In this document: piece after piece, positions 23,201-32,800 of the stretch
How positions within the stretch are numbered: the first letter of the stretch is position 1
Layout: every line of letters starts with the position of its first letter
NCBI GenBank assembly: GCA_009746045.1
Contig: RPFO01000111.1
Span: 748,801-812,800, forward strand
DNA: 64,000 nucleotides
Direction of reading: 5' to 3'
DNA from: Mesostigma viride
Taxonomy: Eukaryota; Streptophyta; Mesostigmatophyceae; Mesostigmatales; Mesostigmataceae
Translations under genes and position numbers: made by a program
Notes under the pieces: generated by a model
The model's input: the letters and a program-made list of their open reading frames with translations, nothing else
Database searches by the model: none
Told to the model about the DNA's origin: nothing

Positions 23201-26200
23201 GGCGCCACTGGTGTTTGCTGCACGATGCGAAGGCGCCACTGATGTTTGCTGCACGATGCGAAGGCACCACTGATGTTTGCTGCACGATGCGAAGGCGCCA
23301 CTGATGTTTGCTGCACGATGCGAAGGCGCCACTGGTGTTTGCTGCACGATGCGAAGGCGCCACTGATGTTTGCTGCACGATGCGAAGGCGCCACTGGTGT
23401 TTGCTGCACGATGCGAAGGCGCCACTGATGTTTGCTGCACGATGCGAAGGCACCACTGGTGTTTGCTGCACGATGCGAAGGCGCCACTGGTGTTTGCTGC
23501 ACGAGGCGAAGGCGCCACTGATGTTTGCTGCACGATGCGAAGGCGCCACTGATGTTTGCTGCACGATGCGACGCTGCCACTGATGTTTGCTGCACGATGC
23601 GAAGGCGCCACTGGTGTTTGCTGCACGATGCGAAGGCACCACTGATGTTTGCTGCACGATGCGAAGGCGCCACTGATGTTTGCTGCACGATGCGAAGGCG
23701 CCACTGGTGTTTGCTGCACGATGCGAAGGCGCCACTGATGTTTGCTGCACGATGCGAAGGCGCCACTGATGTTTGCTGCACGATGCGAAGGCGCCACTGA
23801 TGTTTGCTGCACGATGCGAAGGCGCCACTGATGTTTGCTGCACGATGCGAAGGCGCCACTGATGTTTGCTGCACGATGCGAAGGCGCCACTGATGTTTGC
23901 TGCACGATGCGAAGGCGCCACTGGTGTTTGCTGCACGATGCGACGCTGCCACTAATCCCCGTGCCCCTTTTTTCTTGCTGCTTGTTTTTCCTGCAGGCCC
24001 ATGATTCACGGCCATCCGTTGCTGTTACCAACAGCTCTTTCCAACAGGCGGTGGTGGATGGTGCCAGCCGGCTCTCGAGTGGTCTGAGCTCTCAGCCACA
24101 AGCAGTGCTTGGCGCTGCCGCCCTGCCCCATGTCCCAGGCCAGGCCACCATACGCGATGCCCGCGGGAACGTCTCGCTGACATCATCCCACGGTGTGCTG
24201 TCCTTGTCAGGTGGCGCGGCAGGCGGCGCGTCTGGCAGCATGGGCGCGTCACAGGGGTCGCACAGTTCCGCTGGGCGTGGCCACCGGCACGCATGCGGCC
24301 CCCGCTCGGACACGTCCGGTTCGCTGGTGGACGAGGGCGAGCTGGACGCGCTGATCGAGCGCGTGCGCGCCGACTTCAACATTAGCTCGTTGAACTCCAG
24401 CACCACGCAGGTGAGCACGCGCAGGATGGCCCGCTCATTGAAAATTAGCTCCACGCAGGTGAGGGGCGTGGTGGCGGGCATTCAGCCTGGGTATGTGTAG
24501 TGGGCAGGCGTGGGCAGGCGACACTTTGGCAAGTCATAGCATGTTTTGCGTCCCGCCTGCAACCATGCCGGATTGGGCAGGTACGTTAGAGTGTTCCCAG
24601 GCCTGCGACACCAGGCTAAAGCTAGAGGTTGGTTTGCTGCTGGCCCACCCCACACAAGAATGGTTGAGCTTTCCAGTGGCGCGGCTTGTTTGGCGGCTAT
24701 TTTTTCAAGTGAGCGCCGCTGTTGCAACATGTGGTGCCCAGGCTTTGAGAATGGGATGGTGTTTCCGGCTGCCTGCTCTGCTGCGGCAGGTTTTAGTTCC
24801 TGTACCAGGCAAACTATCTTGTGAGCGTTGGCCTGGGTCGATGATGGGAGCGGTGTGAAAACATCTTCGGGTGACGACCCCTTCTCCCACTGCCTCTGGG
24901 CCCAGGTAACCTACCCACCCTCAGCAGATCTGGCCCACCATCCCTCCCTACTGGGCTCACGTCTATTCGTTGCCAACGGTGCCGGTATCCACTATGTGCG
25001 CTGATGCACGTGTGCGTGCCGGCATCATCTTGTGCGTGCTCACATCCACTTTTGTGCTGGCATCCCCCTGTGTGCCCGCTGATAACCCATCGCGCGCAGG
25101 ACGGAGAGCTGCTCCACGCCAGCCGCAGCCACGCGGCGCCCACCCCCATCCCCGCCCCCGCCTCCACCCCCGCCCCTGCCTCAGCTGACAGAAGCAAGCT
25201 GCAGGGGGCACCCATGGCGGCCAGCATCGCCGGTTTGACGCCAGCTGCAGCCGCCAGCAGCTCGCGTACCGCCGTGCCAGTGTCCAGCAGCGCTACGGGC
25301 CCCGTGGGCGGGCGAGGAGGGCCCTCGCCATATGGGGGGCTGCCCGACGGCCGCCCGCGTGGAGAGATGACAGCACCGTTGCACTACGCGGGCATCAGCG
25401 GCGGGGACACGGCAGGGATGGGTGTGCCGCCTGGGCCATCTCCGTGGGGGCATAGCATGGAGGCACCTGGCAACGCGCGCCCCTTGGTGACCAGCAGCCC
25501 TTACTCACAGCTCGCGTGGCAATCTTCCATTGGTGCCTACCCGCACTCCTATTATGTTCCTGGAAGCCTGGGGCTGGCTGGTCCTTTGGACCTTCGCTTG
25601 GGCAGTACACCCGTGCCACCCACATGGGTGCCGGGTGCCAGCACCACAAGTCTGGCTGCTGCGCCGGCACTGGGCGGCAATTCCTGGCGCGCTTCCCCCG
25701 GACACACGGGGGCCAGCCTACCCGATGCTGACTACGACCCGCTCACCCGGCCGGCGGCAGGCGTGGGCAGCGGCGCCGCGTCGCTGCGGGCCACGTTTGA
25801 GGAGCGCAAGAGACAGCACCTCGCGCAGCTGAGGCAGCTCTGTGGGACGGGCGGTGAGGGCCGTGGGGTTGATGGGGATGACGCGGGGGACAGTGTTGAC
25901 GAGGAGCTGGACGATGTGTCCGCAGACGGTGATGAATACCACGCTGGGGGTGGGTCCGCTGATACTGACCCGCCTGGCATGGGCGCGCCTCCTATCGTCA
26001 TCCCGGGCCCTGCGCTGGGCTCCAGCTGGAAACGACTGGCCTCCTCTCCTGGCCAGGGGGCAGCACACTCGGCAAGCACGCAGCGGGTGTCGCCAGCAAG
26101 CCACCGAAAAGGAAGCGCTCACAAGGGTACAACATCGGGTACGTCGCCCTCATGCATCCATCATCACCTGCACTTGGTACTGTGTGCTGCGGATGCCATC

Positions 26201-26842
26201 AGGCCAGCAGCGTCCATGCACTTTGTTAGCTGAGGTGGCTGCCTTGGCCTTCCGTGTTCCGTTCTAGCGTGGTCTGCGCAGTCTTCAGAGGTGGCAGGCT
26301 GGATTCTGCAACATGCTGCCCGTCTTTCCGTCTGGCCACTTCACCGTAGTCAGTCCTTTACCAGTCATCGCTGTGCTTCCCAGAAGGGGCCACAACGGAG
26401 ATGGCGGGGCACAACCATGCCTTCCCGGCAGCTCTGGTGGCCAGATGATGCCGTGGCGTGATTGGATGGTGGCATGGCATCACCCTCTACCTTCAAGCGC
26501 AGGGAGGCACACTCCAGAGGCTTGACTCGTGCGATGCCCTCTGTACCGTGGCCATACCGATGTTGCCATCCCGGCTTGTCTTGCCCTGCAGCCGGGCCGG
26601 CCCACCGGGCAACCCCTGGCGACCACCGACCTCGTGGCGCGCGCCCGAGGACGGCTCCAGGGCCCCGCGTATCGCCCCCTTCCAAGGCCTCTCCACCCTC
26701 CAAGGCCTCTCCCCTGCCCAAGGCCTCGCTGGGCAACCCGGTGCCCTTGGAGCAGCGGCTGCAGGCGGCGGGGCGCGAGAGGCAGCAAAAGAACGCCGCA
26801 ATCATTGCGCGCCGGCGGCAGGTGTTCAGCGCCTATTCCAAG
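8228..26842 (+). CDS. Large unrecognised coiled-coil/low-complexity protein, at least 12 exons
   Basis: Phase-consistent exons: 8228-8344, 9518-9601, 10563-10679, 11111-11194, 11846-12262, 12681-12896, 13767-14097, 14958-16793, 17310-17518, 23997-24410, 25100-26138, 26592-26842. They total 5,115 nt or 1,705 codons with no stop. The ATG at 8228 has context CACAGATGG; an earlier exon is not excluded. Exons 1-6 encode Gln/Arg/Glu/Ala-rich helices (for example ELLRQLA, AAHAEQLQEQYAAAM, VELERELQQLQAQEVAARR) typical of coiled coils. Exons 7-11 are Pro/Ser/Ala/Gly-rich and probably disordered, with short helical islands such as FEERKRQHLAQLRQLC. Exon 12 ends in a basic helix (LEQRLQAAGRERQQKN, then VFSAYSK). 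Cytoskeletal or centrosomal proteins often look like this, but I recognise no family. Introns 9 and 12 are filled by minisatellites. The 3' end beyond 26842 is unresolved: reading on gives a stop at 26939-26941, while splicing would have to cross the second array. Confidence 0.68.
8488..8675. repeat. Perfect-looking 94-bp tandem duplication
   Basis: Two adjacent copies (8488-8581 and 8582-8675), each beginning AAGCTGTAGCCTCTGGGACG. I see no difference between them, so the duplication is recent. It lies in intron 1 of the coiled-coil gene. Confidence 0.92.
9171..9440. repeat. (TCC)n polypyrimidine microsatellite, ~270 bp
   Basis: Nearly uninterrupted TCC/CTC triplets with rare interruptions near 9190 and 9396-9411. 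The tract lies in intron 1 of the coiled-coil gene, ending ~77 bp upstream of the exon 2 acceptor. Long ORFs of poly-Pro, poly-Leu, poly-Arg, poly-Gly and poly-Glu on both strands here are by-products of the triplet repeat. Confidence 0.97.
9800..9850. repeat. Heptamer minisatellite (CCAACAA)n
   Basis: About seven tandem CCAACAA units inside intron 2 of the coiled-coil gene. Confidence 0.9.
10521..10561. repeat. GT/GC dinucleotide tract at an intron end
   Basis: An alternating GTGTGTGTGCGTGTGCGT run immediately before the CGTGCAG acceptor of exon 3 (10563). It replaces the usual polypyrimidine tract. Confidence 0.8.
13013..13633. mobile_element. MITE-like element in intron 6 (CAGG..CCTG termini)
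   Basis: The left end CAGGAGGGGGGACATAC and right end (reverse complement) CAGGGGGGGGGACATCAC form inverted termini, with flanks CTTCAA and CTTGAA. Subterminal motifs repeat inside (GAGCGCRCACCTTT-like; TTTGGTCCGTCGGGGCG against TTTGGTCCGACGGGGC). There is no transposase ORF. The ~620-bp size and AT-richer centre fit a MITE, perhaps hAT-derived because of the CAGG ends, but no clean target duplication is seen. Confidence 0.45.
14958..16793 (+). CDS. Exon 8 of the coiled-coil gene: large disordered segment
   Basis: Largest exon of the gene (611 full codons). The acceptor CTTGCAG and the donor GTATGG keep phase 1 at both ends, so the exon is symmetrical and skipping it would preserve frame. 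The encoded segment is Ala/Ser/Pro/Gly-rich with little predicted structure. It includes a Gly-Ser-Glu tandem (three GGGSE-like units near 15331-15375), a Lys/Arg patch (PGKKKAG), a helical island (SRLDELRALRDELLGW), and a Gln-rich run near its end. No catalytic motif is visible. Even composition and splice phase argue that it is genuinely coding despite its low complexity. Confidence 0.62.
17692..23953. repeat. Intronic minisatellite: 202 tandem units of 31 bp
   Basis: The array begins at GATGTTTGCTGCACGAGGCG (17692) and ends at CGCTGCCACT (23953). The 6,262 bp equals 202 x 31 exactly, and all variant markers I compared are spaced at multiples of 31, so I infer no net indel. Core: TTTGCTGCACGATGCG followed by AAGGCGCCACTGRTG. 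Recurrent substitutions (GAAGCTGCC, GACGCTGCC, GAAGCCGCC, CAACGCG, CTGGTG against CTGATG) distinguish units. The array fills intron 9 (17519-23996) of the coiled-coil gene, leaving 173 bp at the donor side and 43 bp with a T-rich tract and CCTGCAG at the acceptor side. Because 31 is not a multiple of 3 and the minus strand lacks stops, three overlapping minus-strand ORFs of >2,100 codons arise; I treat these as artefacts. Confidence 0.97.
23997..24410 (+). CDS. Exon 10 of the coiled-coil gene, with tandem donors
   Basis: First exon after the 31-bp array, entered by TTTCCTGCAG in phase 0. It encodes a Ser/Gly/Ala-rich stretch and then an acidic helix (DEGELDALIERVRADFN). The donor CACGCAG|GTGAGC lies at 24410. 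A partial duplicate, CACGCAG|GTGAGG, lies at 24458 and is also in phase 0, so alternative donor use would add 16 residues without a frameshift. Confidence 0.65.
25100..26138 (+). CDS. Exon 11 of the coiled-coil gene
   Basis: The acceptor CGCGCAG leads in phase 0 into DGELLHASRS, then a Pro/Ala/Ser-rich linker, a Gly/Ser/Pro region, a short helix (LRATFEERKRQHLAQLRQL) and an acidic patch (DDAGDSVDEELDDVSADGDE). Two candidate donors 12 nt apart, 26126 (AAGG|GTACAA) and 26138 (TCGG|GTACGT), share phase 1. I prefer the second for its closer fit to consensus. Function unrecognised. Confidence 0.6.
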
Positions 26843-29800
26843 GTAGGCATGCATGGGGCACGGTGGGGTAGGCATGCATGGGGCACGGCAGGTGTTCAGC
26901 GCCTATTCCAAGGTAGGCATGCATGGGGCACGGTGGGGTAGGCATGCATGGGGCACGGCAGGTGTTCAGCGCCTATTCCAAGGTAGGCATGCATGGGGCA
27001 CGGTGGGGTAGGCATGCATGGGGCACGGTGGGGTAGGCATGCATGGGGCACGGCAGGTGTTCAGCGCCTATTCCAAGGTAGGCATGCATGGGGCACGGTG
27101 GGGTAGGCATGCATGGGGCACGGTGGGGTAGGCATGCATGGGGCACGGCAGGTGTTCAGCGCCTATTCCAAGGTAGGCATGCATGGGGCACGGCAGGTGT
27201 TCAGCGCCTATTCCAAGGTAGGCATGCATGGGGCACGGTGGGGTAGGCATGCATGGGGCACGGCAGGTGTTCAGCGCCTATTCCAAGGTAGGCATGCATG
27301 GGGCACGGTGGGGTAGGCATGCATGGGGCACGGCAGGTGTTCAGCGTCTATTCCAAGGTAGGCATGCATGGGGCACGGTGGGGTAGGCATGCATGGGGCA
27401 CGGTGGGGTAGGCATGCATGGGGCACGGCAGGTGTTCAGCGTCTATTCCAAGGTAGGCATGCATGGGGCACGGTGGGGTAGGCATGCATGGGGCACGGCA
27501 GGTGTTCAGCGTCTATTCCAAGGTAGGCATGCATGGGGCACGGTGGGGTAGGCATGCATGGGGCACGGCAGGTGTTCAGCGCCTATTCCAAGGTAGGCAT
27601 GCATGGGGCACGGCAGGTGTTCAGCGTCTATTCCAAGGTAGGCATGCATGGGGCACGGTGGGGTAGGCATGCATGGGGCACGGCAGGTGTTCAGCGTCTA
27701 TTCCAAGGTAGGCATGCATGGGGCACGGTGGGGTAGGCATGCATGGGGCACGGCAGGTGTTCAGCGCCTATTCCAAGGTAGGCATGCATGGGGCACGGTG
27801 GGGTAGGCATGCATGGGGCACGGCAGGTGTTCAGCGCCTATTCCAAGGTAGGCATGCATGGCGCACGGTGGGGTAGGCATGCATGGGGCACGGCAGGTGT
27901 TCAGCGTCTATTCCAAGGTAGGCATGCATGGGGCACGGCAGGTGTTCAGCGCCTATTCCAAGGTAGGCATGCATGGGGCACGGTGGGGTAGGCATGCATG
28001 GGGCACGGTGGGGTAGGCATGCATGGGGCACGGCAGGTGTTCAGCGCCTATTCCAAGGTAGGCATGCATGGGGCACGGTGGGGTAGGCATGCATGGGGCA
28101 CGGCAGGTGTTCAGCGTCTATTCCAAGGTAGGCATGCATGGGGCACGGCAGGTGTTCAGCGTCTATTCCAAGGTAGGCATGCATGGGGCACGGTAGGTGT
28201 TCAGCGTCTATTCCAAGGTAGGCATGCATGGGGCACGGCAGGTGTTCAGCGCCTATTCCAAGGTAGGCATGCATGGGGCACGGTGGGGTAGGCATGCATG
28301 GGGCACGGTGGGGTAGGCATGCATGGGGCACGGCAGGTGTTCAGCGCCTATTCCAAGGTAGGCATGCATGGGGCACGGTGGGGTAGGCATGCATGGGGCA
28401 CGGCAGGTGTTCAGCGCCTATTCCAAGGTAGGCATGCATGGGGCACGGTGGGGTAGGCATGCATGGGGCACGGCAGGTGTTCAGCGCCTATTCCAAGGTA
28501 GGCATGCATGGGGCACGGTGGGGTAGGCATGCATGGGGCACGGCAGGTGTTCAGCGCCTATTCCAAGGTAGGCATGCATGGGGCACGGTGGGGTAGGCAT
28601 GCATGGGGCACGGCAGGTGTTCAGCGCCTATTCCAAGGTAGGCATGCATGGGGCACGGTGGGGTAGGCATGCATGGGGCACGGCAGGTGTTCAGCGCCTA
28701 TTCCAAGGTAGGCATGCATGGGGCACGGTGGGGTAGGCATGCATGGGGCACGGCAGGTGTTCAGCGCCTATTCCAAGGTAGGCATGCATGGGGCACGGTG
28801 GGGTAGGCATGCATGGGGCACGGCAGGTGTTCAGCGCCTATTCCAAGGTAGGCATGCATGGGGCACGGTGGGGTAGGCATGCATGGGGCACGGCAGGTGT
28901 TCAGCGCCTATTCCAAGGTAGGCATGCATGGGGCACGGTGGGGTAGGCATGCATGGGGCACGGCAGGTGTTCAGCGCCTATTCCAAGGTAGGCATGCATG
29001 GGGCACGGTGGGGTAGGCATGCATGGGGCACGGCAGGTGTTCAGCGCCTATTCCAAGGTAGGCATGCATGGGGCACGGTGGGGTAGGCATGCATGGGGCA
29101 CGGCAGGTGTTCAGCGTCTATTCCAAGGTAGGCATGCATGGCGCACGGTGGGGTAGGCATGCATGGGGCACGGCAGGTGTTCAGCGCCTATTCCAAGGTA
29201 GGCATGCATGGGGCACGGCAGGTGTTCAGCGTCTATTCCAAGGTAGGCATGCATGGGGCACGGTGGGGTAGGCATGCATGGGGCACGGCAGGTGTTCAGC
29301 GTCTATTCCAAGGTAGGCATGCATGGGGCACGGTGGGGTAGGCATGCATGGGGCACGGCAGGTGTTCAGCGCCTATTCCAAGGTAGGCATGCATGGGGCA
29401 CGGTGGGGTAGGCATGCATGGGGCACGGCAGGTGTTCAGCGTCTATTCCAAGGTAGGCATGCATGGGGCACGGCAGGTGTTCAGCGTCTATTCCAAGGTA
29501 GGCATGCATGGGGCACGGCAGGTGTTCAGCGCCTATTCCAAGGTAGGCATGCATGGGGCACGGTGGGGTAGGCATGCATGGGGCACGGCAGGTGTTCAGC
29601 GCCTATTCCAAGGTAGGCATGCATGGGGCACGGTGGGGTAGGCATGCATGGGGCACGGCAGGTGTTCAGCGCCTATTCCAAGGTAGGCATGCATGGGGCA
29701 CGGTGGGGTAGGCATGCATGGGGCACGGCAGGTGTTCAGCGCCTATTCCAAGGTAGGCATGCATGGGGCACGGTGGGGTAGGCATGCATGGGGCACGGCA

Positions 29801-32800
29801 GGTGTTCAGCGCCTATTCCAAGGTAGGCATGCATGGGGCACGGTGGGGTAGGCATGCATGGGGCACGGCAGGTGTTCAGCGCCTATTCCAAGGTAGGCAT
29901 GCATGGGGCACGGTGGGGTAGGCATGCATGGGGCACGGCAGGTGTTCAGCGTCTATTCCAAGGTAGGCATGCATGGCGCACGGTGGGGTAGGCATGCATG
30001 GGGCACGGCAGGTGTTCAGCGCCTATTCCAAGGTAGGCATGCATGGGGCACGGCAGGTGTTCAGCGTCTATTCCAAGGTAGGCATGCATGGGGCACGGTG
30101 GGGTAGGCATGCATGGGGCACGGCAGGTGTTCAGCGTCTATTCCAAGGTAGGCATGCATGGGGCACGGTGGGGTAGGCATGCATGGGGCACGGCAGGTGT
30201 TCAGCGCCTATTCCAAGGTAGGCATGCATGGGGCACGGTGGGGTAGGCATGCATGGGGCACGGCAGGTGTTCAGCGTCTATTCCAAGGTAGGCATGCATG
30301 GGGCACGGCAGGTGTTCAGCGTCTATTCCAAGGTAGGCATGCATGGGGCACGGCAGGTGTTCAGCGCCTATTCCAAGGTAGGCATGCATGGGGCACGGTG
30401 GGGTAGGCATGCATGGGGCACGGCAGGTGTTCAGCGCCTATTCCAAGGTAGGCATGCATGGGGCACGGTGGGGTAGGCATGCATGGGGCACGGCAGGTGT
30501 TCAGCGCCTATTCCAAGGTAGGCATGCATGGGGCACGGTGGGGTAGGCATGCATGGGGCACGGCAGGTGTTCAGCGTCTATTCCAAGGTAGGCATGCATG
30601 GGGCACGGTGGGGTAGGCATGCATGGGGCACGGCAGGTGTTCAGCGCCTATTCCAAGGTAGGCATGCATGGGGCACGGTGGGGTAGGCATGCATGGGGCA
30701 CGGCAGGTGTTCAGCGTCTATTCCAAGGTAGGCATGCATGGGGCACGGCAGGTGTTCAGCGCCTATTCCAAGGTAGGCATGCATGGGGCACGGTGGGGTA
30801 GGCATGCATGGGGCACGGCAGGTGTTCAGCGTCTATTCCAAGGTAGGCATGCATGGCGCACGGTGGGGTAGGCATGCATGGGGCACGGCAGGTGTTCAGC
30901 GTCTATTCCAAGGTAGGCATGCATGGGGCACGGTGGGGTAGGCATGCATGGGGCACGGCAGGTGTTCAGCGTCTATTCCAAGGTAGGCATGCATGGGGCA
31001 CGGTGGGGTAGGCATGCATGGGGCACGGCAGGTGTTCAGCGTCTATTCCAAGGTAGGCATGCATGGCGCACGGTGGGGTAGGCATGCATGGGGCACGGCA
31101 GGTGTTCAGCGCCTATTCCAAGGTAGGCATGCATGGGGCACGGTGGGGTAGGCATGCATGGGGCACGGCAGGTGTTCAGCGTCTATTCCAAGGTAGGCAT
31201 GCATGGGGCACGGTGGGGTAGGCATGCATGGGGCACGGCAGGTGTTCAGCGCCTATTCCAAGGTAGGCATGCATGGGGCACGGTGGGGTAGGCATGCATG
31301 GGGCACGGCAGGTGTTCAGCGCCTATTCCAAGGTAGGCATGCATGGGGCACGGTGGGGTAGGCATGCATGGGGCACGGCAGGTGTTCAGCACCTATTCCA
31401 AGGTAGGCATGCATGGGGCACGGTGGGGTAGGCATGCATGGGGCACGGCAGGTGTTCAGCGCCTATTCCAAGGTAGGCATGCATGGGGCACGGTGGGGTA
31501 GGCATGCATGGGGCACGGCAGGTGTTCAGCGCCTATTCCAAGGTAGGCATGCATGGGGCACGGTGGGGTAGGCATGCATGGGGCACGGCAGGTGTTCAGC
31601 GTCTATTCCAAGGTAGGCATGCATGGGGCACGGTGGGGTAGGCATGCATGGGGCACGGCAGGTGTTCAGCGCCTATTCCAAGGTAGGCATGCATGGGGCA
31701 CGGTGGGGTAGGCATGCATGGGGCACGGCAGGTGTTCAGCGTCTATTCCAAGGTAGGCATGCATGGGGCACGGTGGGGTAGGCATGCATGGGGCACGGCA
31801 GGTGTTCAGCGTCTATTCCAAGGTAGGCATGCATGGGGCACGGTGGGGTAGGCATGCATGGGGCACGGCAGGTGTTCAGCGCCTATTCCAAGGTAGGCAT
31901 GCATGGGGCACGGTGGGGTAGGCATGCATGGGGCACGGCAGGTGTTCAGCGTCTATTCCAAGGTAGGCATGCATGGGGCACGGTGGGGTAGGCATGCATG
32001 GGGCACGGCAGGTGTTCAGCGTCTATTCCAAGGTAGGCATGCATGGGGCACGGCAGGTGTTCAGCGCCTATTCCAAGGTAGGCATGCATGGGGCACGGTG
32101 GGGTAGGCATGCATGGGGCACGGCAGGTGTTCAGCGTCTATTCCAAGGTAGGCATGCATGGGGCACGGCAGGTGTTCAGCGCCTATTCCAAGGTAGGCAT
32201 GCATGGGGCACGGTGGGGTAGGCATGCATGGGGCACGGCAGGTGTTCAGCGTCTATTCCAAGGTAGGCATGCATGGGGCACGGTGGGGTAGGCATGCATG
32301 GGGCACGGCAGGTGTTCAGCGTCTATTCCAAGGTAGGCATGCATGGGGCACGGTGGGGTAGGCATGCATGGGGCACGGCAGGTGTTCAGCGCCTATTCCA
32401 AGGTAGGCATGCATGGGGCACGGCAGGTGTTCAGCGTCTATTCCAAGGTAGGCATGCATGGGGCACGGTGGGGTAGGCATGCATGGGGCACGGCAGGTGT
32501 TCAGCGTCTATTCCAAGGTAGGCATGCATGGGGCACGGCAGGTGTTCAGCGTCTATTCCAAGGTAGGCATGCATGGGGCACGGTGGGGTAGGCATGCATG
32601 GGGCACGGTGGGGTAGGCATGCATGGGGCACGGCAGGTGTTCAGCGCCTATTCCAAGGTAGGCATGCATGGGGCACGGTGGGGTAGGCATGCATGGGGCA
32701 CGGCAGGTGTTCAGCGCCTATTCCAAGGTAGGCATGCATGGGGCACGGCAGGTGTTCAGCGCCTATTCCAAGGTAGGCATGCATGGGGCACGGCAGGTGT

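Noticed and set aside
17692-23953. CRISPR array
   Set aside because: The 31-bp unit is contiguous with no unique spacers, in a eukaryotic intron.
17296-24031. Minus-strand ORFs of 2,127-2,239 codons
   Set aside because: They arise from a stop-free 31-bp repeat in all three frames, and the array lies in an intron of a phase-consistent plus-strand gene.
25004-25099. Upstream part of the exon 11 frame (MHVCVPASSCAC..) as coding
   Set aside because: T/G-rich, Cys-rich translation typical of intron; the phase-matched acceptor CGCGCAG at 25099 is preferred.
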